Shown in pieces: positions 37,511 to 45,940 of a DNA stretch of 64,000 nucleotides. The notes beneath the pieces were generated by a model. That model was not told where the DNA came from. It worked only from the letters and a program-made list of their open reading frames with translations, and searched no databases. This stretch comes from CAZMNY01 sp964567745 (GTDB taxonomy: Bacteria; Planctomycetota; Planctomycetia; Pirellulales; Pirellulaceae). Position numbers and translations under genes: made by a program. Location: the NCBI GenBank assembly GCA_964567745.1, contig CAZMNY010000020.1, positions 76,847 through 140,846 of the forward strand, written 5' to 3'. How positions within the stretch are numbered: the first letter of the stretch is position 1; every line of letters begins with the position of its first letter.

Positions 37511-37803
37511 GTTGCCCCGAAGGGTCCCGAAGAGGCGCAACATAACAGCCCAGGGGAAGCACTACCGGCGAAGCCGTAGTGCGCCGCCCTGGGTTGGATG
37601 GTTATGAGACCACTAACCCTGCAAGGGCGTCACAAAGACAACTCGCAAGCGATGACGTCGTCGGATCGCGCGCGATGCGCGGTTATTTCGCCCTTTCAGG
37701 CCTTTCAGGGCTGCGTTTAGCACGACGACCAACCCAGGGCGGCGCTTGCGGCTTCGCCTCAAGACTTCCCCTGGGCTGGCATGTCGCGTCCCTTCGGGGC
37801 AAC
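37511..37803. repeat. Imperfect long inverted repeat with ~130-bp spacer
   Basis: Arm 1 is about 37511-37597 and arm 2 about 37729-37803 (read on the opposite strand). Both run from GTTGCCCCGAAGGG through CAGCCCAGGGGAAG to GCGCCGCCCTGGGTTGG, with a few gaps and changes. The 130-bp spacer shows no gene. The arms could form a cruciform or a structured RNA, or be the ends of a degenerate element. Confidence 0.75.
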
Positions 37804-37863
37804 GCGCAGGCACCCGTCAAGACTCACAGCTAAAGCGCCGTCATTTGAAAGCTGGACGATCTT

Positions 37864-38037
37864 CTAGCCTCGTGAGGGTCTTGGTGACTATTCGCGTGGC
37901 CCCGCGCACCTGTTGGCCAGGCGGCCCACGTTAACGTAGCCGACGGGCAACGCCCAGACATCATCGCCTTCTTGAAACCTACAAATGGAAACGTCCAAAA
38001 TGCCTGAAAACCACTTGTCAAAACCTCAGATGTCTAG
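37864..38037 (-). mobile_element. Family C CTAG-bounded repeat, full copy
   Basis: A 174-bp element with CTAG at both ends and weakly similar inner termini (CTAGCCTCGTGAGGG against CTAGACATCTGAGGT). About 150 bp of it recurs in inverted orientation at 41315-41470 with around 90% identity by eye. It has no gene. Like families A and B it is CTAG-bounded, but its sequence is otherwise different. Confidence 0.75.
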
Positions 38038-38199
38038 AATTGAATGCTATGCCCCGTCTTTCACTAAGCATCTCACGCGTCGGTGGAGAAGCGGCTTGTG
38101 GTGGCATAGCAATTAAATCAACAAGCCGCCTTGCTCGTTCGGTGACCGAGACTCACCGCTAGGCAGCGATAAGCGTCCTCGTCTCGCCAATATTGGCGG

Positions 38200-39888
38200 T
38201 CACTCCTTCGCCTTGCGCCTCTTGCCTCGAGGCTTCTTGTTGCCTTGATTTGCTTTCGCGGCGCCGCTGCTTGTGTCTCTTTGGAAATTCAGTTTGGCGT
38301 GGTTGTCGCGGACGGGCTGGACTTGGCGACCGCTTAGTCGATCGACATCTTTCGCCAGACGGAACCACTCTTTGGCCATCGCTTGCACTCGTTCGGGCTG
38401 CTTGTCGGCCAGGTCGTTGAGTTCCGTGCGATCGTTGTCGAGATTGTAGAGTTCCCATTTGCCTTGTTTGGCTGAGACGAGTTTCCAGGGGCCAGCGCGA
38501 AGGGCGCGGTCGGTGCCGAAGTGAAAGTAGAGTTGCTCGTGCGGCTCGCGCTCGCCGCCTGCAAAGATCGGCTTGAGCGACTTGCCCTGAAGCGGGTCAA
38601 CCTTGCGGTCGCCGATGTTCGACGGATATTCGGCGCCGCTCAGGTCGACGCATGTCGCCATGAAATCGACAAGGTGGCCCGGTTGGTCGGTCGTGCTGCC
38701 GCCTTTCGTTTTCAAGCCGGCTGGCCAGTGAACGACGAGCGGCGACGAGATACCGCCCTCGTGCTGGTTTTGTTTGTAGAGTCGAAACGGGGTGTTGCCG
38801 GCGTGAGCCCAACTGGCGTCGTAGGTCCAATACGATGTCGGGTCCCAAGGTCTCTTGAAGCGGCCGCGTGTTCGTTCGAATGGGCAAGCGCCATTGTCGG
38901 AGCAGAACAGAATCAGCGTGTTGTCGTAGACGCCATTCTCTTTAAGCGAGCTGACGATTCGGCCGACGTTTTCATCGAGCAGATCGACCATCGCCGCAAA
39001 CACCTCCATCCGATCCGACTCCCAACTCTGCTCTTTCTCACTCAGCTCATCCCAGGCAGGCACGTGTTCGGGGCGCGGGCTGAGTTTCCATTTTTTCGGC
39101 AGCAATCCGGAGGCGAGCTGCTTTCGATGCCGAGTGATGCGAAGCTGATCCCAACCGCCGTCGTATTTGCCATCGTATTTTCGGACGGCCTTCTCGGGTG
39201 CTTGAAGCGGATAATGGGGAGCATTGAAAGCCGTGTAGAGCAGGAACGGTTTGTCGCTTTTCACTGCCTCGTCGATGAACTGTAGAGCGAAATCGCCTAT
39301 GGCGTGAGTCGTATAGAAAGGGCGGCCGTTGAGCGTCGTGGGAACTTTCCATTCTTCTCCGTTCAATCGAAATGTGTTGTCGCCCGTGAAGAAATTCGTT
39401 GCGCCGGACAAGTGTCCCCAGTAACGCTGGAAGCCAAAATCGGTTGGCTGCTTGCTCAGGTGCCACTTGCCGACCATCGCCGTGAAGTAACCTGAGCTCG
39501 AGAGGACTTCCGCGATCGTTGCGCCGCGATTCAACTTGGCACCGCCCGCCTGATCACAGTAGAGCCCGGTGAGCAGAGAGACTCGCGATGAATGGCATTT
39601 TGCCGTGTTGTAGAACTGAGTGAAACGAAGGCCCCTCGCGGCGAGCTGGTCAATGTTTGGCGTGGCGATCTCGGAACCATAACATCCGAGATCGGAGAAA
39701 CCCAGATCGTCGGCCATGATCAACACAATATTGGGCCGCTCATCCGATTCAGCTCGAGCTGTTCGCTGAATTGCGAAGAGAGAGGCGAGCATCAAGCCAG
39801 CCATGGTTGCCATCGATACGAACTGGCGGGGGCGACTAGATATTGCAGTGCACGAACTGTCTTGTGCTGTCGGAATCGACGATGTCAT
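38200..39888 (-). CDS. Secreted sulfatase
   Basis: A 562-aa protein of the sulfatase family with a signal peptide (MAGLMLASLFAIQRTARA; an internal ATG at residue 26 is an alternative start). The metal site begins with MADDLGFSDLGCYG (D60, D61). The formylglycine motif is at residues 98-102 as CHSSR, where the more usual form is C-x-P-S-R or C-x-A-S-R; Ser at the third place still fits the family. Further motifs GKWHLS and LILFCSDNG are complete. It would hydrolyse sulfate esters, probably of sulfated polysaccharides. It lies in the repeat-flanked island and is divergent from the aminotransferase gene. Confidence 0.92.
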   Translation of the reverse strand: MTSSIPTAQDSSCTAISSRPRQFVSMATMAGLMLASLFAIQRTARAESDERPNIVLIMADDLGFSDLGCYGSEIATPNIDQLAARGLRFTQFYNTAKCHSSRVSLLTGLYCDQAGGAKLNRGATIAEVLSSSGYFTAMVGKWHLSKQPTDFGFQRYWGHLSGATNFFTGDNTFRLNGEEWKVPTTLNGRPFYTTHAIGDFALQFIDEAVKSDKPFLLYTAFNAPHYPLQAPEKAVRKYDGKYDGGWDQLRITRHRKQLASGLLPKKWKLSPRPEHVPAWDELSEKEQSWESDRMEVFAAMVDLLDENVGRIVSSLKENGVYDNTLILFCSDNGACPFERTRGRFKRPWDPTSYWTYDASWAHAGNTPFRLYKQNQHEGGISSPLVVHWPAGLKTKGGSTTDQPGHLVDFMATCVDLSGAEYPSNIGDRKVDPLQGKSLKPIFAGGEREPHEQLYFHFGTDRALRAGPWKLVSAKQGKWELYNLDNDRTELNDLADKQPERVQAMAKEWFRLAKDVDRLSGRQVQPVRDNHAKLNFQRDTSSGAAKANQGNKKPRGKRRKAKE

Positions 39889-40154
39889 GGCTCACTCTCT
39901 TCTTGACTGGAACACGTCTGCTTTGCGGCCGCAGCCGGCATTCATCCATCTTATCGTCTGGTTGAGGCGAGACACAGACTCGAACTGGCGTCTTATGAAG
40001 AGAAGCTGGCGGTATGGCGGCGCCGTTGCGACCCGGGACTGGATTCAAGATGATTCTGAACACTAAACTGGGCTGATAACAAGAGCGGCGGCTGATGCAT
40101 CATCCGCTGTTGCTGATGTTTCAGCGCACTTAAACCGCCGACGAGCCTTAACGG

Positions 40155-41093
40155 ATGCAGCAACCTCCATCATCATTGCCGATGCGTCAGGTCTACCTTT
40201 CGGGCGAATTCGTTCCGGAATCGGAAGCCAAGATCTCGATCTTTGACGCCGCGGTGTTGTTGGGCGACAGCATCACCGAGTCGACTCGCACGTTTAAGCA
40301 TCAACCGTTTCGGCTTGACGACCACATCGCACGCCTATTTCGGTCGCTCAAAGTCGCTCGGATCGATCCCGGTCATTCACCCGAAGAACTGACACGGATC
40401 ACGTTGGAAACGCTTGACGCAAACCGTCATTGCATGGGCGACGACGACGATTGCTGGATCGTGCACAACATTTCACGGGGCTTGTTGAAGTCGGGGCCGA
40501 GTCCCGAGCAAGCCAGCTCGGCGACGGTGATGGTTTACACCGACCACATGGACCTACGTGGCTGGGCTGAATTCTACACGTCGGGATGCCACGCCGTGAC
40601 GGCGATGAGCCGCGCGATTCCAGCTCAATCGCTCGATCCTCGCGTGAAGAATCGGAGTCGCCTGTCGTTGACGCTCGCCGACGCTGAGGCTCGCTTGGTT
40701 GACCCGAACGCACAAGTGTTGCTGCTCGACACTAACGGATTCGTGGCCGAGAACAAAGGCGGAAACTTCTTCATCGTCAGGGAGGGAGCAGTCGTCACTC
40801 CCGCAGCCGACAACTGCTTGGCGGGCATCAGTCGTCAAACGGTTTTGGAGTTGGCCGAGACAATCTCGGCACCGGCTGTGGAAGGCCGACTTCAGCCATA
40901 CGACATCTACAATGCTGACGAGGCATTCTTTACGAGCACGCCCTATTGCATCATGCCGGCAACAAAGTTCAACGGTCTGCCGATCGGAGACGGACGCGTT
41001 GGACCAGTCACGAAACAACTCTTGGCCGCATGGAGCGAATTGGTCGGCGTTGACATCATCGCCCAAGCTCAGCGCCAAATCGGACAGAGCTAG
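40155..41093 (+). CDS. Class IV aminotransferase (branched-chain aminotransferase-like)
   Basis: A 312-aa PLP-fold type IV protein. The N-terminal YLSGEFVPESEAKISIFD, the Arg/Asp-rich RLDDHIARLFRSL and the catalytic Lys (about K165 in RVKNRSRL) fit the family, as does the PLP-phosphate segment around AENKGGNFFIV. It could be a branched-chain aminotransferase, a D-amino acid transaminase or an aminodeoxychorismate lyase; I cannot separate these. An internal ATG at 40182 is an alternative start. It lies inside the region bounded by inverted family C copies. Confidence 0.85.
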   Translation: MQQPPSSLPMRQVYLSGEFVPESEAKISIFDAAVLLGDSITESTRTFKHQPFRLDDHIARLFRSLKVARIDPGHSPEELTRITLETLDANRHCMGDDDDCWIVHNISRGLLKSGPSPEQASSATVMVYTDHMDLRGWAEFYTSGCHAVTAMSRAIPAQSLDPRVKNRSRLSLTLADAEARLVDPNAQVLLLDTNGFVAENKGGNFFIVREGAVVTPAADNCLAGISRQTVLELAETISAPAVEGRLQPYDIYNADEAFFTSTPYCIMPATKFNGLPIGDGRVGPVTKQLLAAWSELVGVDIIAQAQRQIGQS

Positions 41094-41147
41094 TTTGGTT
41101 TCGCGTTAATTAGAGTCAGCCTCATCCGACACGTCCCGCGCGTAAGG

Positions 41148-41302
41148 CCTCGTGCGGTGAATCAGGTTCATGAGCTAACAGTCCAAGCAACCCCAACAAG
41201 CTTGCTCGTTCGGTGAATGAGAATAGCAGCTAACAGCAACGTCTCGTTACACCAAGACCCCAACGAGCTTGCTCGTTCGGTGAATGAGATTAGCAGCTAA
41301 CG
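41148..41302. repeat. Short dispersed motif array (GCTTGCTCGTTCGGTGA type)
   Basis: Two near-identical 45-bp units at 41191-41235 and 41258-41302, 67 bp apart, each from CCCCAACRAGCTTGCTCGTT to AGCAGCTAAC; a weaker copy lies at 41148-41181. The near-palindrome TTAGCAGCTAA closes the second unit. Relatives occur near 37376, 38111, 41501 and possibly 11567. The arrangement suggests a dispersed short repeat of unknown role. Confidence 0.65.
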
Positions 41303-41314
41303 GCTCAAAAGCTC

Positions 41315-41470
41315 CTAGACATCTGAGGTTTTGACGAGTGGTTTTCAGGCATTTTGGACGTTTCCTTTTGCAGGTTTCAAGTAGGCGATGATGTCTGGGC
41401 GTTGCCCGTAGGCTACGTTGAGGTAGGCCGTTGGCCAACAGGTGCGCGGGGCGACGCGGATAGTCAATAG
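41315..41470 (+). mobile_element. Family C CTAG-bounded repeat, partial copy
   Basis: About 156 bp that matches the full copy at 37864-38037 in inverted orientation, starting with CTAGACATCTGAGG. Similarity fades near 41466, short of the second CTAG, so this copy has lost one end. Together with the full copy it brackets the sulfatase and aminotransferase genes. Confidence 0.72.
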
Positions 41471-41604
41471 CAGGGCGGTTTGGGGTCGACGACTAAATCA
41501 ACAGGCCGCTTGCCTCGTGCCGGTGAATCAGGTTCGTTGGCTAACGGCGCTGCCCAACGCGCGCACCGACGACGAGCCTTGCGCCTCCATCAGTCTTTTG
41601 CCGT

Positions 41605-42969
41605 TTAGCGTTCTGACTTGGGGATGTGGATGACTGCGAAGGAGGTTAGCCCGAAGCCGTTTGGCCGCATCTTTTTTGGCCGAATGGCGTCGGCTGCATG
41701 CCCGTTAAAGTTGACGTAGAGCGTTCCTCCGTCGGCGCTGATTTTGACGCCGTAGCTTCCCGCCGGAACGTATTGGTGGCTCTTCTCGAAGACGGGCGCC
41801 AGGAACGCGATCACTTTGCGGCACCCTGTTTTGATTTCGTACTGAACGACTGGTGTGCCGTCGACGTAGGCTTTGCCGTGCGATCCGGGCATGTAGTAGA
41901 GAAACCGTTCGTCGGGCGACAACTCGCAGACGGTTGTGTATTGTCCGAGAAGCCAGTTGGTTCCAAGCAGTTTGAGTTGATCTTTGTCGCTTCGATATCG
42001 AAAGAGTTGGTGGGTTTGATGCGTGATGCCGTAGACGATGCCGTTTTGTGACTCGCGAGTCGACGCGCGCATGCCTTTCGAGTCGGGAAAGGCCGAGCCA
42101 GTCTTGCCGGCTTTTTTCGTTGACGAATCAAAACGCCACATCCCGCCTTGTCCGTTGAACAGAATGGAGCCGTCGCGGGTGATCGCGAAGTTTCGATTGA
42201 AGTCGATCAGTCCGTCAACCGATTGATGGACGACCTTTTTGGTTGTGAGGTCGAGTCCCCATAATGCGTTTCCATCGCCGGCTTCAAGATTGCACCACCA
42301 GATGCCTCGTTTTTGATCGACAAGGGAAGTTGCGCTGCAGCGGCGAGGCGGCAAGTTGGCGAATACGGAAGTCTTACCCGTCTTGGGATCGTATTGATAA
42401 ATCTGGCCGCCGGGGAGTGAATCGTTCCAGCCATATTCCGGATTCTTTGCGCGATCTCCGCTGTTCAATGTGCAGTTAAACAGAATCAATCCGCCGGGGC
42501 CTTCGTCGATCTTGGCGTGCACTTTCGACCAGGCGGGCTGGCCGGCCCGTGGCGGTACGACCTTGTTCATGTCGACGATTTGAGTGAGTCGATTCGTCGT
42601 GGGATCCCAGCAGTAGACGAAGCACCTCGCATCGCCTCCAACCGCATTGCCATGATCGCCGATTGCGCAATAGACCTTGCCATTTTCGGCCACGCAGATA
42701 TCGCCCCACGATGACCAGAGGCGCCGCTCGACCGCGTTGTCTCCGAGCTGTCGATGAAATGCCAATTCGACTTTGGGCGGAGTTTTCGCGACGGAAAAAT
42801 CGACGGCGCCTTCTTGCCGTAGCTTCTCTTTCACCTCGGAAGGAACGGTCAGAAAGTCGCGAGTCTCTACCGTTATCGTGCTGTCGCCAACGCCGCGCAT
42901 TTGCGGCGGCCATTGACTCGCGTTCGGGCTGTCGGCCGCAACGGCGAGCAAGAGAAGCAACGGAAACAT
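41605..42969 (-). CDS. Secreted protein, probable beta-propeller
   Basis: A 454-aa protein with GAGG seven bases before its ATG and a short signal peptide (MFPLLLLLAVAA). From about residue 90 to 420 it has repeated blade-like strands (VYCAIGDHGNAVGG, GGQIYQYDPKTGKTSVF, LWGLDLTTKKVVHQ, MWRFDSSTKKAGKTG, LFRYRSDKDQLKLLG) consistent with a six- or seven-bladed propeller. It ends with a basic C-terminal tail. No enzymatic motif is seen. Divergent from the DUF1549/DUF1553 gene. Confidence 0.72.
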   Translation of the reverse strand: MFPLLLLLAVAADSPNASQWPPQMRGVGDSTITVETRDFLTVPSEVKEKLRQEGAVDFSVAKTPPKVELAFHRQLGDNAVERRLWSSWGDICVAENGKVYCAIGDHGNAVGGDARCFVYCWDPTTNRLTQIVDMNKVVPPRAGQPAWSKVHAKIDEGPGGLILFNCTLNSGDRAKNPEYGWNDSLPGGQIYQYDPKTGKTSVFANLPPRRCSATSLVDQKRGIWWCNLEAGDGNALWGLDLTTKKVVHQSVDGLIDFNRNFAITRDGSILFNGQGGMWRFDSSTKKAGKTGSAFPDSKGMRASTRESQNGIVYGITHQTHQLFRYRSDKDQLKLLGTNWLLGQYTTVCELSPDERFLYYMPGSHGKAYVDGTPVVQYEIKTGCRKVIAFLAPVFEKSHQYVPAGSYGVKISADGGTLYVNFNGHAADAIRPKKMRPNGFGLTSFAVIHIPKSER

Positions 42970-42994
42970 CTTCGGGCCTCGTTATGTCGATTCC

Positions 42995-43018
42995 GCGATT
43001 TGGCGATTTGGCGATTTG
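42995..43018. repeat. 8-bp tandem repeat (GCGATTTG x3)
   Basis: Three exact copies of GCGATTTG plus a decayed fourth, in the 138-bp gap between two divergent genes. It could affect spacing in their promoters; this is speculation. Confidence 0.7.
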
Positions 43019-43107
43019 GCGGTTTGTTGCATTCGCGGTTTTGGAAAGCTGCATGCTACCACTTCAATCGTGGTAGAATCTACGCATCGCCCCGAGAAAG
43101 CCCCGCC

Positions 43108-45924
43108 ATGACTGTTCCCTCCAAATTGCCAATCTGTTTGGCGTATCTCTGTTATCTCATGCTCGCAGCGGCTCAGGCCAACGCCGCTGACGACGATTTT
43201 TCGGCCCGCCAGATCGAGTTCTTCGAACGACGGATTCGGCCCGTGCTTGTCGAACAATGCGTCGCCTGCCACGGTGAGAAGAAGCAAGAGTCATCGCTAC
43301 GCCTCGACACGCGAGCCGGACTCCTTGAAGGCGGCGACCGCGGCTCGGCCATTGAGGCGGATCGAGCGGAAGCGACTTGGATCATGCGAGCTCTACAGCA
43401 TCGCGACGACTTGGCGATGCCGCCCTCTGGCGACAAACTTTCAGAGCGAGTGATCGCCGATTTTCGCACTTGGGTCGCGGCCGGCGCAGCGTGGCCCAAA
43501 CAGGCTCGGCTCGAATCATCGGTCGACGCGCGAGCAAAACAGCACTGGGCTTTTCAACCACTTGCCGTCGCGGTGAACTTGACTGTCGATTCGACGGGCG
43601 GGCAATGGGGCCGTTCACCCGTCGACGTATTCATTTGGCGTCGCCTGAAAGAGGCCGAGTTGACGCCGTCGGCGGAGGCGAGCCGCAAGACATTGGCGCG
43701 GCGCCTCAGTTTCGCTTTGCTGGGTTTGCCTCCGAGCGAACAAGCGCTGCGCGAGTTTGAGAGCGATGAGTCGCCGGACGCGTACGAGCGTTTCGTGGAT
43801 CGGCTGTTGGCCTCGCCCGCTTTTGGCGAACGCTGGGGCCGATACTGGCTCGACCTCGCACGCTACGCCGACAACAAGGGCTACGTATTCTTTGAAGACA
43901 AGAAGTACCCTTGGGCGTATGCCTACCGGGACTATGTGGTTGAGTCGATTAACGCGGACAAACCCTACGACGATTTTATTCGAGAACAGATCGCCGCGGA
44001 CCAGCTTGAATTGGCGGACCGCTCGTCGTTGCGGGCGATGGGCTTTCTCACCGTCGGCGCCCACTTCATGAACAACACGCACGACATCATTGATGACCGT
44101 ATCGATGTCATCATGCGAGGCCTCTTGGGGCTCACTGTCACGTGTGCGCGGTGCCACGATCACAAGTACGATCCGATAAGCCAAGAGGACTACTACTCGC
44201 TTTACGGCGTTTTCCGCAGCAGTCAAGAGCCATTGCTTCCGCCGTTATTTGACGAGCCGGATGACAGCGACGCGTATCGCACATTTGACGAGGGCATGCA
44301 GCAGCGACTCGGAAAGCTCCACGAGTTCGTTGACCGGCAACATGATCAGTTGGTGACTGGCGCCAGAACTCGGGCAGCCGAATACTTGCTTGCGGCGCAC
44401 CGCGTTAGAAACGACCCGCCCACAGATGACTTCATGTTGCTGACCGACAAAGGCGCGCTCAATCCAACCATGATTCGGCGCTGGCGAATCTACTTGGAAA
44501 AGGCTCAAAAGAGCAGCCCTTCCATCTGGGCGCCCTGGCAAGCCGTCGCGGAAATCGATGATGCAGAGTTTGTCGCCAAGGCGCCCTCCGCAATCGAATC
44601 GGTCCTGCATTCAGAACAGATTAATCCGTTGATCGCGAAGGCGATTCGAGAGCGTAAGTTGACGGATCGACGGAGTTTGGCCGACTGCTACGCCGAGTTG
44701 TTTCAGCAAATCGAAAAGCGCCAATTGTCGACGATCGAAACAACTGGAGCCGCCGCGATTGAAGATGCGCACGAGCGCGAACTGGCGATGGTGTTCTGCG
44801 GCCCCGGCGCGCCGCCCAATCTGCCGAAGGTGATGGGATGGGGATTTCTCTCCCTGCTTCCGGATCGGCCAACTCAGGGCGAATTTAAAAAGCTGCTTAA
44901 GAAAGTCGAGACATGGAGCGTCTCCAAGTCCGCGCCGCCTCGAGCGATGGTGCTCGTCGATTCACCTCAAATGTATCAGCCGCGAGTCTTTATTCGAGGC
45001 AATCCGAATCGGATAGGCCAACCGACGGAGCGTCGCTATTTACAATTCTTTGATCGCGACAAGCACATATTTCAGCACGGTAGCGGGAGACGCGAGCTCG
45101 CGGACGCGATTGCTAATGAAGAAAATCCGTTGACGGCCCGAGTTGCCGTAAACCGGATTTGGGCTCGGCTTTTTGGACAAGGACTCGTGGAGCGGACCGA
45201 CGATTTTGGCCTGCAAATCGAACCGCCGAGCCATCCCGAATTGCTCGACTATCTAGCTCGACGATTCCAAGAAGACCATTGGTCGATCAAGAACGTCGTT
45301 CGCTCGATCGTACTTTCGTCGGCATATCGACAGTCGTCATTGGAACGGCCACAAGCGATGGCGATCGATCCCGACAACCGCTGGCTGTGGCGAATGAAGG
45401 CCCAACGGCTCGATTTCGAAACAATGCGCGACTCGATGCTTGCAGCGGCGAACCAGTTGGACTTCCGCATGGGCGGACCGCCAGTCGATCTACTCAAACG
45501 CCAAGCGTTTGTGGCTCGACGAACACTCTACGGCTTTGTCGACCGGATGGATGTCGATCCGTTGCTCACGGCATTCGACTACCCGAATCCTGTGTCGACC
45601 AGCGGCCCGCGAGTGGAGACAACGACGACAACGCAGTCGCTTTTCTACATGAATAGCAGTTTCGTCCGACGCGCCGCGGAAAGAATCAACAATCGCGCTG
45701 AACTTCAAGGCGCGAAGCCCGCAGCGAAGATCGCACGCTTGTTTCAGCTGATGTTTGGTCGACAGCCGACTCAAGACGAAACGCGGATCGCCCTTGAGTA
45801 TCACAAGCGGGCGAGCGGGCCAGTCGACGCGAACGCAGGACCGACTCCCAACGCGTCTCGAGCGGCTTGGATTCGGCTTGTTCAAGGATTGCTGATGAGT
45901 AACGAATTCGTCTTCATTGATTAG
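43108..45924 (+). CDS. Secreted cytochrome/DUF1549/DUF1553 protein
   Basis: A 938-aa protein started at the ATG at 43108, which gives a signal peptide (ICLAYLCYLMLAAAQANA); the frame is open upstream across the neighbouring gene's promoter but that part is unlikely to be translated. Residues 51-55 are a CXXCH heme motif (CVACH), followed by the RLDTRAGLLEGGDRG block of PSCyt1. A DUF1549 domain follows with CARCHDHKYDPI, and a DUF1553 domain closes the protein (VNRIWARLFGQGLVERTDDF, AYRQSS). It lies 16 bp before the DUF1501 gene; this pair is a standard planctomycete unit. Function in polysaccharide use is suspected but not shown. Confidence 0.92.
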   Translation: MTVPSKLPICLAYLCYLMLAAAQANAADDDFSARQIEFFERRIRPVLVEQCVACHGEKKQESSLRLDTRAGLLEGGDRGSAIEADRAEATWIMRALQHRDDLAMPPSGDKLSERVIADFRTWVAAGAAWPKQARLESSVDARAKQHWAFQPLAVAVNLTVDSTGGQWGRSPVDVFIWRRLKEAELTPSAEASRKTLARRLSFALLGLPPSEQALREFESDESPDAYERFVDRLLASPAFGERWGRYWLDLARYADNKGYVFFEDKKYPWAYAYRDYVVESINADKPYDDFIREQIAADQLELADRSSLRAMGFLTVGAHFMNNTHDIIDDRIDVIMRGLLGLTVTCARCHDHKYDPISQEDYYSLYGVFRSSQEPLLPPLFDEPDDSDAYRTFDEGMQQRLGKLHEFVDRQHDQLVTGARTRAAEYLLAAHRVRNDPPTDDFMLLTDKGALNPTMIRRWRIYLEKAQKSSPSIWAPWQAVAEIDDAEFVAKAPSAIESVLHSEQINPLIAKAIRERKLTDRRSLADCYAELFQQIEKRQLSTIETTGAAAIEDAHERELAMVFCGPGAPPNLPKVMGWGFLSLLPDRPTQGEFKKLLKKVETWSVSKSAPPRAMVLVDSPQMYQPRVFIRGNPNRIGQPTERRYLQFFDRDKHIFQHGSGRRELADAIANEENPLTARVAVNRIWARLFGQGLVERTDDFGLQIEPPSHPELLDYLARRFQEDHWSIKNVVRSIVLSSAYRQSSLERPQAMAIDPDNRWLWRMKAQRLDFETMRDSMLAAANQLDFRMGGPPVDLLKRQAFVARRTLYGFVDRMDVDPLLTAFDYPNPVSTSGPRVETTTTTQSLFYMNSSFVRRAAERINNRAELQGAKPAAKIARLFQLMFGRQPTQDETRIALEYHKRASGPVDANAGPTPNASRAAWIRLVQGLLMSNEFVFID

Positions 45925-45940
45925 CCGTTAGAGCGGACGC

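Larger units (their letters stand above)
37335..38199. other. Repeat-rich non-coding region left of the sulfatase island
   Basis: About 865 bp with no credible gene. It holds short copies of a GCTTGCTCGTTCGGTGA motif (near 37394 and 38120), an inverted motif near 37440, the long inverted repeat at 37511-37803 and the family C element at 37864-38037. The short open frames in it are explained by these repeats. Confidence 0.7.
41094..41604. other. Repeat-rich non-coding region right of the island
   Basis: About 510 bp with no credible gene. It contains three or four copies of the short CGTTCGGTGAATGAGATTAG-type motif, the partial family C element and one more motif copy near 41501-41547. Confidence 0.65.

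Noticed and set aside
41148..41302. CRISPR-like array
   Set aside because: Only two near-identical 45-bp units and irregular relatives were found; there are no regular spacers and no cas genes.
41191..41302. Integron attC sites (because of the GCTAAC ends)
   Set aside because: The motif does not fit the RYYYAAC/GTTRRRY core pair, and no integrase gene is present.
42901..43107. Upstream extension of the DUF1549/DUF1553 protein
   Set aside because: It crosses the divergent neighbour's start and the 8-bp repeat; the signal peptide and ribosome site support the ATG at 43108.
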